A stretch of DNA of 64,000 bases, taken from contig JAMWFC010000117.1 of assembly GCA_027475525.1 (NCBI GenBank), positions 2,714,183-2,778,182 on the forward strand. The letters are read 5' to 3'. Below are positions 54,835 to 64,000 of this stretch, piece by piece (the first letter of the stretch is position 1; each line of letters begins with the position of its first letter). Origin of the DNA: Macrolepiota albuminosa. Lineage: Eukaryota > Basidiomycota > Agaricomycetes > Agaricales > Agaricaceae. A program made the translations under genes and the position numbers. The notes beneath the pieces were generated by a model. The model made no database searches. It was not told the DNA's origin and saw nothing but the letters and a program-made list of their open reading frames with translations.

Positions 54835-56757
54835 GTACTTCCAGGACATGCTCCCTGAGCTCCTGGTATCGGTGGAGAGGTAAATCCTCTTCATCAGGGT
54901 CTATGCGGCAGTCTGCCTGCACATACTCATGAGGCTCGTGAGCCTCCCCGACTACATCACTCTCAAAGTAGCGTGACAAGCAGTCTGCCACTTTGTTGAG
55001 TTCACCTTTAACATAGGTGATGTCGAACTGGTATCTCGACATGTAGTCTATCCACCGTCGCTGACGCGGCGACAAGTTCACCTGAGTTTTAAAGAACTCA
55101 AGGGCTTTGTGGTCCGTTATGATGTGGATGGGATATCCCATCAGCTTATCCTCCCACTTGAGGAGGGCCTTGAGTATGGCAAGAGTCTCCAGCTCATGCA
55201 CCGCATAGTTTTGCTGGGCCGTCGTAAACTTCTTCGACATGAACCCTGCTGGGCGGCACGTCTGCCAGCTGCTTCCCTGGCCGTACATGGCTCCGACGCC
55301 TGTCTTGGACGCGTCGCAAATGAGCCATATTGGCTCGTCCCGTCTAGGGTCGATTGGTTGAATCACCGGAGTCTTCGTACAGATCCGTTTGACCATCTCG
55401 AAGCACCGCTGGTGCAACGGCCTCCAATTGAACGGTGATCCGTTCTGCGTCATGGCCATAAGTGGCCCAGTATAGGCTGTGACATCAGGCAAGAAGCTCG
55501 ATATGTAGTTGACAAGGCCAACAAATTGTTGGATGTCATTGTAGTTTTGGGGCGTGCGCCACTCCCAAATACGATCGAGCTTGTCCTGATCAGGGTGGAT
55601 ACCCCGCTCATCTATGACATGCCCTAGGCAGTCTATACTCTGAGCGTAGAGCTCACATTTTTTCCACTTCAAGTACAACTTGTATTTGCGCAGTCGTTCG
55701 AATACGACTCTGAGGTGCTGCTCATGCTCCTCCATGGTATCCAAGTAGATGAATATGTCATCTAAGTAGACGTGCATGAAACGTCCTATTACGTCTCGGA
55801 AGATAGAGGTCATTAGCCTCTGGAAAGTTGCTGGAGCATTGCAGTCTCCAATCTGCATTATATTGCTCGTAAATGTACCCATGATCGACGCAAATACGGT
55901 CTTGGGTACGTCCTCGGTGTGAATGCGCACCTGCTCGTAGGCGTCAGTAAGGTCAATCTTTGAGCGATACTTCGCCCGAGCCACGTCTTCCCAGATCACC
56001 TCTTGATCTGGTAAAGGAGTTACATCCTTTATGGTATTGTCATTGCGCTGACGCGCATCAAGAGCTGTTCGAAGGGTTCCATCCTTCTTCGGGATGCACA
56101 ATAACGGTGCAGCTTGAGCGGTGGTGCATGGGGACCACCATTGAGCATTCAAATAGCGATTAGTCTTATCGCGTAGTTGCTCCTGGAGGGCGTGCGGGTG
56201 GTGCATGGGGACCACCATTGAGCATTCAAATAGCGATTAGTCTTATCGCGTAGTTGCTCCTGGAGGGCGTGCGGACAGCGCAGCAAGTGGTACTTATACT
56301 GCTTGTTCTCGTCTATGAGATTAATCTCATGGTTCACCTCCCGCCATGGTGGGAGCTCCTCCTTGGTCCCATTGACCATGTCGGCAAATTCTTCTTGCCA
56401 TTGCTGATGCAACCGAGGAATATCTTCCTCACAAAGGCTTGTCGCCTTCTGTTTCCCCTTCATGCGTACCGGGGGAAGTACTTCCACCGTCTCTGAGGGT
56501 GGCCGAGGCGGCGGTGCATACTGCTTGCGCAGTGCAAGCACCCGATTGACACTGTCATCAGGTATATGTAGTCTCAGCGGGGCACCCGCTGCCGCTGCCT
56601 TATAAGCCACAAGGCTTCTTCCTTCACGTACAAGCGAGTACGCTACGGATACCTCGTCCGGGGCTGGCTGGCGATACGCTGGTTTGACGGTCATCCGTCT
56701 CTGGTGCGCATTTTGCGCACACGTGGCTGCCACCAGCTCGTTCCACTCTTGCGGCAT
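54835..56757 (-). pseudogene. C1 reverse transcriptase and RNase H
   Basis: The N-terminal part (56757-56149) reads MPQEWNELVAATC to NRYLNAQWWSPCTT. The catalytic part (56218-54835) has LCIPKKDGTLRTALDARQRN, KIDLTDAYEQVRI, FQRLMTSIF and the box VYLDDIFIYLD. RNase H shows ICDASKTGVGA, LETLAILKAL and IITDHKALEFF. All active-site residues are present. The frame break between the parts is the 77-bp duplication 56120-56273. It copies element RNA to cDNA and removes the template. Apart from the solo LTR and the stops around it, this is the best preserved C-family pol in the window. Confidence 0.88.
56120..56273. repeat. 77-bp tandem duplication, perfect (copy 2)
   Basis: Counterpart of 12072-12225, at the start of RT. 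Confidence 0.93.
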
Positions 56758-57120
56758 TCAGGGGTCGTATGCCCAGTCGTACTCCGGCAGGGGAGCTGGT
56801 CGCTCCCATAGGGACCGTGTGTCCCCCTCTACTGAGGCTTCCGCCTCTCGGATGCTGTCTTTCAAGTCTTCCAACTTGACTCATGAGGACGTAGGTGGAC
56901 ATACATCCACTGAGTCCTCCCGTCGTCTCGCCTTTCGATGGTGTTTGTCTGGAGGCCTTGCGCCTCGAATCTCAGGAGCAATTATTCGCTCGTTGCTCCT
57001 CTTGGAGGCTTGATACTCCTCCTTGCTCATCATTACCACGTTGTGGTCTGCACTCAGTCCAGGCATAGCCTGCACTTCCTCCTCCACATCCTCCACGGCC
57101 GGCACTCTGCGCTGGCCAAG
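56758..57120 (-). other. C1 protease-RT linker with nonsense codons
   Basis: Reads VEEEVQAMPGLSADHNVV and onward in the pol frame. Stops are at 56881 (TGA versus CGA in C2) and just before MPQEW (TGA versus CAA in C2). The linker is acidic with KR-rich patches and has no recognised domain. Confidence 0.65.
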
Positions 57121-58331
57121 TCATGGAGAGTCCTTGCGTTTCTCCATAGTGTGATGATGTCGCAGACGATTATCAGTGTCGTCTGCTGTAGCTCGTTCGG
57201 CTGGGATCACTTTCCCATTCACTAGTACCTGACATTGGTCAAAGTCTAGTATGACTTTGTTACGCCGCATGAATGGTATTCCCAGTATCATATCGTAGCA
57301 ATCGAAGTTCGCTACATCCATGTATTCCCGGCTACGTGAGCCCGGCGTTTGGACATTCACATTTGTCCCATACTGCACCATGGCTCGGCTCCCTACGGTG
57401 CCCAGCTGTAACGCCAATGGCGTATCCAACTCCTGCACGGATATTCCATACACATGGGCGAACTGGGGTGTTATGCCCGATGTGGTACTCCCAGAGTCCC
57501 ATAGGGTCCATGCCTTGTGGCCGTCTACGTCCACATACGAGACCAGGCACTCCTTGTCTGCTCGTTTCAATGTAGGGCGCTGCAAAGTGCCCTCTGCACG
57601 ACGAAGGGTCACCTTCTTCATCCGAACTACATTATTCTGTTCGGGATCATTTGTGGACGGCCAATCCGTCATCGCCGCTAGGCACTCAGAGTCGCTGTCG
57701 CGACTGTAATACTCATTGTCGTAGACGTCATCATATACGTCGACTGTGACGTACTCCTCCCCCTCCACGACCACACTCTTGGGCTCGGCGCCCGATGCCT
57801 CCTCTGGGGGCTCCTGGTCGTTTGTGGGGTGCTCTGCCTCAGAATCGGCAGATACGTCTCCATCACTCCCACTCGTGGCTGCAGTATGTGCAGCTTGAAG
57901 GTGGGCGCGAGGTGTATACCCCTTCCTCGGGGGTCCTGGCTTCGCAGGGCAGTTGGTAGCGTAGTGGCCTGGTTGGCCACACGCGAAACAAGTCCCCGAC
58001 TGCCCCGGTGGGTTGGCTGGCTTGAAGTCCGGCCTTGGTTTAGGATGTTCGCCGTCTGGCGCCCGCTCTGGGCGTGGGCGGCTCCGCCCTTGGTTCACAG
58101 CAGAGGTTCTGCGTACAACAAACCGCGTGTTGCAGTCACGGTCCAAATCGGTCTTTTTGGCCAAGAAGGTCCCCACATGCTGACCCCGTGAGGGTGTCCC
58201 ACCAGGCGGTAGTCGCCTGGGTCCCCCTTTGTGCCCACTCCGATGTTTGTAGTGGTTAGCAGTCTTCAGAGACTGCTCATACCGGATGGCATATGCCACA
58301 AATTCTTCCACATCGTTGACTTCTGGGGACA
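57121..58331 (-). CDS. C1 gag C-terminus and protease
   Basis: 403 open codons, starting at SPEVNDVEEFVAYAIRYEQ; the first ATG is created by the C' junction. It includes the basic linker, the zinc knuckle CFACGQPGHYATNC, an acidic spacer, and the protease KAWTLWDSGSTTSG and MILGIPFMRRNKVI. It closes in TGA at 57121-57123, after which the same frame goes on. C2 has the same TGA. The N-terminal gag of the same element lies at 61450-63552, across C'. Confidence 0.85.
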
Positions 58332-58512
58332 TGAAACAAAGTCAAGTATATGGTTAGCCTTACGGTCACACCAACAGAACCAGATCGATCTTCGATTCTA
58401 GTACTACGAGTATGACAGTAAAATTGGCTACCTTATGTAAGGCAGCCAGCATGTATTTAAAGTAATATTAAATAATTAATGTAATTATTCAATTGTTCTA
58501 AACTATGTTACA
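58332..58512 (-). mobile_element. 3' LTR of element C'
   Basis: A 181-bp, AT-rich LTR with TGAAAC...GTTACA ends, followed on the right by TGCCCCCC (the minus-strand purine tract). C1 gag resumes at once on its left. The 5' LTR of C' must be in or beyond the 61350-61449 gap and is not visible. Confidence 0.7.
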
Positions 58513-58701
58513 TGCCCCCCTTTGAGACTGGTAATCAGTCTCAATGTAGGAGGGACAATCAGTCCGATTCAATATGTAAGTCAATGTGGAGGCACTCTGG
58601 TCCTCCACGGCTCAAAAAATGTCCTAGTCATCTGTCAAAAAATACAACGCCGACGTTAACCGACAGTATGAATTGAAAAGGAGATGAGCCGCCTACGAGA
58701 A
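58513..58701. other. Non-coding 3' end of element C'
   Basis: 189 bp between the ORF3 stop and the LTR, with no ORF. Corresponds to the spacer after C1 ORF3. Confidence 0.5.
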
Positions 58702-60941
58702 TTACGCAGACGGCGGACGCGACAACTCGCGAGCCGTATCAATCCTCATCTCAGTGTCGACGTTAACCGAGGATGATGAGGCGACGGGACCCGACGATGT
58801 TGAGGCTGTAGGAGCCTGCACTGACGCGGAATGGTGTGATGGAGAAGGAGGATATGGCCCGTGTCGAGAACGGCGTTGCCATAGATCTCGACGGTTGGGG
58901 TTCATCCCCACAGGATAATAGAGGCCAGTTTCAAGGTACTCATGACCTTGAGAAAATTCGCGAGCGAGCAATGCGTGAAGACGAATCATATCGTCATCTG
59001 TTGGCAGTCGCCAGTCGTCCCACCGCGCGATGGCCGGGGGCTCCCCATAGATGTCAAGTCGACGATGACGTTCATCGTCGACATCGCGGAACTGCTCAAT
59101 GGAAGCAGTGGCTGCAAGAAATTGGTTCTCGAGATAGACCACGCCGAAGGTATAGGCGTGATCTACCCACTCCACTGGTACACGGTTGGCTATCATAGCC
59201 CGCAGCACGTCAGCATCGGTTATGTTGACGGCGTTAGCCGCGTCGAAATATGGGGCCCGGAACTGGACATCAGTCCAGCTCATTGGTACGAATGGGGTGC
59301 TCGGATTGGTGGCGTCGTAATCTGCGACCGCCTCTCGATACAGTCCAGGACGCGCGATAATCAAGGCTAACAGCCTTGCAAAGCGTCCTCGCGCTCTTCC
59401 CGAGGGAGAAAGTCCACGAGTGAGGGCGTGGCCCAAAAGAGTACGCCAGTGGATACGATACGCTCGATCCACTGCAATGCCGTACACGGAATTCATCATT
59501 CCTGGTCGACAGAAGTAAAGTACGTTCTGCGCCAGCTTTTCCAAATCGAAGGTGAAACGTACACCTTCGGAATCAAACCCAGTGAGGGTGAAAAACGGTC
59601 TCCCGGCTCGGTCCTTCCATCGCAGGTACCCGTCGGGGGTCGGCATGACCACAATGTTCATGTGGCGCGACGAAAGATCCAGAGGGGGCAAAATGTGCTC
59701 GTACTCTGGTGTACACACCAGAGCCATCGTCCTATCCCTCATTGTCGTATAGTAATTGATACTGATGAAATGTGCTCGTACTCTGGTGTACACACCAGAG
59801 CCATCGTCCTATCCCTCATTGTCGTATAGTAATTGATACTGATGCGCTGAAACTCGCGCAACAGGTAATAAGCTTCAGTGCGCATCGACACTGACTTGAA
59901 CTTGTTCTGCGAAAGCTCATAGAGCTTTCGCAACTGCTGGGGATTCATTGGGAATCCCCTCGGTACCACCCGGTCCAGCTCCTTCGAGGTATGGTAATAC
60001 CTCTCTCCCGTCTCTTCCTCGTGCGTCTTCGCGGCCAAGGCTTCATCACTCACAAATACTGTATTCGTGAGTCGGGAATAATAAAAGTGGCGGTCGAGCG
60101 CCTCGCCGTAGAACCAATTGGACCGCTCCACCAAGGTCCCGCTGATGAACACACCGAGGCCATCAGGAATACGGCCTGTGGCCTGCTCCTCCCGGTCCTT
60201 GTTGGCCTTCGTCTGCCGGGCGGCCTCATGCTTCAGCCTGGCCTCTCTCTTGCGTTTCTTGTCTAAACGCACTCGGCGTTTAGCAGGGGTCTCGTCTTCT
60301 GAGGGGGTCTCGTATGATGACTCCCCGTAATCACTCCCATCGCTCGGTTCCTCCAGACCGAGCGCCGCTAACGACAGGAGTCGCCCTTCAACTTCGGCGT
60401 CCGTTCTCGTGTCCTTGATGGGAACCGCGGACGCATACGCTCGCAGTGGTGCCTCAAATTGCACCACTGCTCCGAACCGCATTACTAATCTATCTGCTCC
60501 TCGCGGGACATCCGCTCCAAACTCCACTTCCGACAGGACCACCTCATCCTGCAGCTTCGTCCCGAACTGCTGGGAGGGCGCATGTGTTGGCGAGGGTAAT
60601 CCTCGTAAACGTGTGTCATCCTCCACAAGCTCGTTCTGTGGCTCGAACGGAAGCGGAGTGAGTTCTCCAGACTCCCGAGCTTCTACCTCCGGGCCTGCAT
60701 CCCGCGCTCTGAGGCGTTTTGCCTCAGGTTGCTCTCCCGACGACGACGGACGCTTCTTCATAGCGTTCGTGAATGTTTTGATCGTATTGTCGTTACGCTG
60801 CTGCAGCATAACGATCTCATCGAGTAGGCCCGTAATCACCACCTGAGCCACCGGATCCACCAAAAACGCGGATTCCGGTGGCACTCGCTGGCCGGCAGTT
60901 ATGAGGCGTCTCCAGACTGCCTCTGCCTGAGGGTCCAACAC
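58702..60941 (-). pseudogene. C' downstream ORF3, unknown protein
   Basis: Two open stretches, 60941-59739 and 59793-58702, are split only by the 77-bp duplication 59691-59844. The first has VPPESAFLVDPVAQVV, an acidic/basic linker with KRRVRLDKKRKRE, and TGRIPDGLGVFISG. The second has DRAYRIHWRTLLGHAL, ARPGLYREAVADYDA, VPVEWVDHAYTFG and DDERHRRLDIYG. These match C1 ORF3 block by block at moderate identity, in the same order, in both halves. Its conservation between different elements argues for a selected role in the element cycle, which I cannot name. Confidence 0.75.
59691..59844. repeat. 77-bp tandem duplication, perfect (copy 2)
   Basis: Counterpart of 15643-15796. Confidence 0.93.
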
Positions 60942-61349
60942 CTCCGACGGCGTTCCGCTCTCTTTCCCTTTTCCTTTCTCTGCGTACGATAAGCGCCGCG
61001 GAGAGGGTGCACGACGGGGTGACGGAGAGGCCCGTCGAGGCGGTGTTCGAGGTCAGGGTTGACCTCGAGTTTGCGTCCTCGCTCTCGTCTCATCCCGTCT
61101 GCGCCCAACCATCTCCCGAGGCCCGCCTCCTCGTGCCCCGGTACTCCTCGGAGGCGATCGCCTCCGATCTCTTCTAAACGTTTCTTGCGGGGGCGGCGTC
61201 CTCTCTCGCTGTCGTCGAGGTTGCACCACCTCGCTCTTCACTTGCTGTTGACGCCCCGCGTCATCGTCCACATCCATGGGTGCTACCTGTGGCGCAGTTA
61301 GTGCTTTCTCATCCGAAAGGAGTGTACTTGCACTCTGGGTCTGCGTCTG
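60942..61349 (-). pseudogene. C' ORF3 N-terminal extension, cut by gap
   Basis: The minus strand stays largely open upstream of 60941. It has a Gln/Thr-rich start at the gap (TQTQSASTLLSDEK), PMDVDDDAG, and an Arg/Ser/Pro-rich stretch with RRDRRRSPPRSTGARGGG. One TGA lies at 61053. The composition differs from the P/Q-rich N-terminus of C1 ORF3. The start lies in the gap. Confidence 0.6.
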
Positions 61350-61449
61350 NNNNNNNNNNNNNNNNNNNNNNNNNNNNNNNNNNNNNNNNNNNNNNNNNNN
61401 NNNNNNNNNNNNNNNNNNNNNNNNNNNNNNNNNNNNNNNNNNNNNNNNN
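61350..61449. other. Assembly gap of 100 N
   Basis: Exactly 100 N. C' lies to the left and C1 gag to the right. The missing part should include the 5' end of C' and about 13 codons of C1 gag (between FLDGIP and SPEVND). The true distance may be kilobases. Confidence 0.98.
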
Positions 61450-63552
61450 TGGAATGCCATCCAAGAACGTTTCGAGCATTGTATATCCGTCCAGGTATAC
61501 TGCCATGTTCTGGGCATGGTCATTAATGGTATCATAGAACCCTTGTACTCCCAACTTCTCGGTGTACTTGGCAGACTGGAAGTCCCGCCTTGCATCCTGG
61601 AGCATTGAGGGGTGTACGAATCGATCGTACAGTCCTGTAAGGACTCCTTTAAACGTCCAGTCATATTGGACACGGTTGACGTGCAGTACTGCCCGTCAAA
61701 ACCAACCCATGGCCTCTCTGGCCAAGAACTCAGGCAGAACGAAGATTTGTTCTCGTTCCATACGGTCACCTCCGTATAAGCACATGGCAAGATGGGTGCA
61801 TACATCCATCGCCCAATCTTCCAGGTCGCTGAACTTGGACGCGCCTGTATAGGCACGAATGTGCCTACTGTCTGCTTTACGCAGCTTCACTCCGTCTGGT
61901 AACCATAAGGTTACGCCCAGGGCATCATCGACTACTCAATGCAGGCGATCGTGCATGGCTTTATGATGCATTCGAATGGCTTCCCGCTGACCTGGGGATC
62001 TAGTCGCCAAATCAGCGGCATGGGGAAGTGACTTTCCCTGTCCACCTTGCGGAGGACGTCCCGAGCCTCCTCGACTGTGGGCATAATTGCCCTCGTCTCG
62101 AGGAATCGACCTAGGGCCGTCATCCCGGCCGTTACCAGGGACATCACGTCTCGTGGCGCCATCTCGATCGAGGAAGTCTCCTCGATCATGATCGTTGCGC
62201 CGCCCTGGAACTGGAGAAGCTTGATTCTCCTGACCCTGCGTGACAAATTGACGACGCATCTCATCAATGGGCTTAGTGCCCTCGAATACGATGCCCTGAT
62301 CGTTGATAAGGGACTGTCCCTTAGTCCTGAGGTCGCCATTGCGCATACATTGATACGCAACTCTGTCACTCAACGTTTCGGCCATGGGCACGTGCGGCAT
62401 CACGGATGCCTCGCTTTCCACTTTGAGCACAGTGCTATCGTGCCCATCCGGACCTGACATATCTGTCCTACGGTCATGGTTACGCATGTGCGGGGGCTCC
62501 TCACGCCACCCTTGTCCTGCTGGAGTATAAAAAGTACTCACCGGTCTTACTTTGGGCACTTCTTGCGCCCGTGCTAGTGCCTCCACTAGCTCGATTCCGA
62601 CGTCTTGATTGCGTCGTGCTGAGCATTCCTCGGACGTGTGGCTCCAGGGGGTCGAGACCCCCGATTGCCGTGTGGCCTTACGCTGCACATACATTTGCAG
62701 CTCCATAGTGAGCACTCTCACCATCAAATCAGTATATTTCGTACTGAATACATTGGGCACTTCGTGCCCTTGTCACCTAAGTGCTACTATATGGGCTGAC
62801 GCGTAGCGCTCGAGTCGCGCTTGGGTGGTGTATTTCATCACCTCTGGGTGCAAGTCCCAGAACACCCGCAAGCGCACGGTGTACGCGGTTTTCAGCCGCT
62901 GTTCCTCTGCTCTGACGTCGTCGTCACTTGACAACTCCATCACCTCCTCTGGAAGCTCTACAACCTCTGGAGCTTCCTCCACTGCTGGTGTGCGTGGAAA
63001 TCGATCTTCCGCGCAGTATACTTCAGGCCTTGCAGCCTCCTCCGGTACCTCTTCTAAGCGGGCTTCCGCTACTTTAGAAGGCATTGGACCCGCTGTGGAC
63101 CGCCTGGTCCCACTGCTCCAGCTCGCAGGGAGGGCTCTCCCAGTCTGTACTGACGACTCGGCGTCTCCTGGGGCGCCATAGGCGCCGGTTGACTGTCGGC
63201 CGTCCTGTGGGGGTTCTTTGGAAGCCAATCGGCTAGACCGTCGCGGTCCTCCTGGCAGCTGCGTAACTGGGGGCGTTAATCCCCCGGGCATCTTGTCTTG
63301 GAGGCGTTGCGGACCGTCCTGCTGTGAGCTTTCAGCTCTCCGGGCCTCGCTCTCATTCCCGGCTAGGTCGGTACTCTGACCTCGGTCTCGAGCCTTGGGT
63401 CTTACCTGACCCGCATTGGACGCTGACGCGTCCTGGGTGTCTGCTGGGTCTCCCCGTAGGTCGTGGGCATTTCGCCCACCGTCAGTGGGCGCTGCAGGTA
63501 TGGGATTACTCATCGATCCCCTGTTTGAAATTTGCACGGTGTGGCTGTGCAA
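61450..63552 (-). pseudogene. C1 gag, N-terminal and core region
   Basis: Starts MHSHTVQISNRGSMS. It is homologous to C2 gag (45561-48170) with scattered, mostly transition, differences. Open stretches are 63552-62773, 62760-61936 and 61890 to the gap. Stops are a TGA at 62770 (CAA in C2) and a TGA at 61936 (CGA in C2). C1 is intact where C2 has the TGA at 46782. It ends at FLDGIP at the gap. It is probably the same element as 57121-58331, with C' inserted between. Confidence 0.82.
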
Positions 63553-63645
63553 GAAGCTCGAGAAGCTGATAGAGTTCTGTCAACAAACTCAACGACTAAT
63601 GTCGGATGCTAGGCAATAGATCCTAGCTGGCGGATTCAAAAAAAA
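63553..63645 (-). other. C1 leader
   Basis: A short leader matching the C2 leader, except for an extra A-rich block beside the LTR (63634-63646). Confidence 0.55.
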
Positions 63646-63647
63646 TA

Positions 63648-63801
63648 TAACGAAGTTACGAAGGTTAGAGAGCTTAGTGTGCACACACGACACTGAATCA
63701 GACCAGACCGGTCTATTGGCAATGTAACGAAGTTACGAAGGTTAGAGAGCTTAGTGTGCACACACGACACTGAATCAGACCAGACCGGTCTATTGGCAAT
63801 G
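63648..63801. repeat. 77-bp tandem duplication, perfect, in C1 5' LTR
   Basis: Copies 63648-63724 and 63725-63801 are identical. The sister LTR at 48250 has one copy. Confidence 0.93.
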
Positions 63802-63868
63802 TAGTGTACACAAAGATAAGCTGCTTTGTAAGCAGCTGGTAAACTAATTTATATAGTAATGTAAATTA

Positions 63869-64000
63869 ATATTATATTATAATAAATATAATATAATAGT
63901 ATCTACTGTAAGGTAAGTAAAGCTATGTGGCCAACGCCACATAGCATATTATATTATAATAAATATAATATAATAGTATCTACTGTAAGGTAAGTAAAGC
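63869..64000. repeat. 77-bp period duplication running off the window
   Basis: The first copy is 63869-63945. The second starts at 63946 and matches to the window end. It is the second such event within 300 bp in one LTR. Confidence 0.88.

Larger units (their letters stand above)
44049..60180. repeat. 16.1-kb exact direct repeat, copy 2
   Basis: Identical to 1-16132. Unlike copy 1, it is continuous with unique sequence on both sides: B gag on the left and the rest of C' ORF3 on the right. Confidence 0.93.
63646..64000 (-). mobile_element. C1 5' LTR, distorted by two duplications
   Basis: Matches 48250-48487 from TAACGAAGTTACG onward, but contains two 77-bp duplications and runs off the window. 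The expected terminal TGT is TAT here. Confidence 0.78.

Noticed and set aside
1..64000. tRNA, rRNA, snoRNA or host housekeeping genes
   Set aside because: I looked for recognisable motifs on both strands and saw none. The only tRNA-like segments are the primer binding sites.

Overview
The window looks like a transposon-dense stretch of a basidiomycete (probably Agaricomycete) genome. No host housekeeping gene, tRNA or rRNA was recognised. Nearly everything is Ty3/Gypsy LTR retrotransposon sequence transcribed from the minus strand. Fungal features are chromodomain-type integrase, zinc-knuckle gag, and short GT-AG introns of about 40-60 bp in the few plus-strand genes. Family names (A, B, C, C', D, E) are mine.

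Layout. There are three contig pieces separated by two gaps of exactly 100 N (16133-16232 and 61350-61449). Positions 1-16132 appear identical to 44049-60180 (offset 44048), and copy 1 stops exactly at the first gap. The middle piece, left to right, holds: a deleted element D with its LTR (16233-18294); a fragment of element C2 (18295-19166); a complete 11.4-kb element A with 933-bp LTRs (19167-30527); another C2 fragment (30528-31341); a 14.2-kb degenerate element B (31342-45560), itself carrying a D-family solo LTR (42426-43291); the gag end of C2 (45561-48170); one LTR shared by C2 and C1 (48250-48487); element C1 (48531 to the right edge), interrupted by an E-family solo LTR (53720-54830) and by element C' (58332 to past 61349); and the 5' end of C1 (61450-64000). 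A, B and D all sit inside C2, and D2 sits inside B. The TSDs and continuous reading frames across several insertion sites support this order.

How the genes relate. C elements encode gag, protease, RT, RNase H, integrase with chromodomain, and then an extra downstream ORF of unknown function (ORF3). A and B encode gag-pro and pol in different frames, with integrase at the end. Between integrase and the 3' LTR they also carry a plus-strand (antisense), intron-containing gene with a six-cysteine zinc-cluster-like motif. B has one or two further antisense ORFs. The antisense genes, with intron positions shared between A and B, are the most interesting biology here.

Data quality. At least 13 distinct tandem duplications have a period of exactly 77 bp in unrelated sequences. 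Because 77 is not a multiple of 3, each one in a coding region breaks the frame. They look like unmerged k-mer overlaps from a de Bruijn assembler, so many apparent frameshifts are probably not real. Genuine decay is also present, chiefly CGA to TGA nonsense changes and other CpG transitions.
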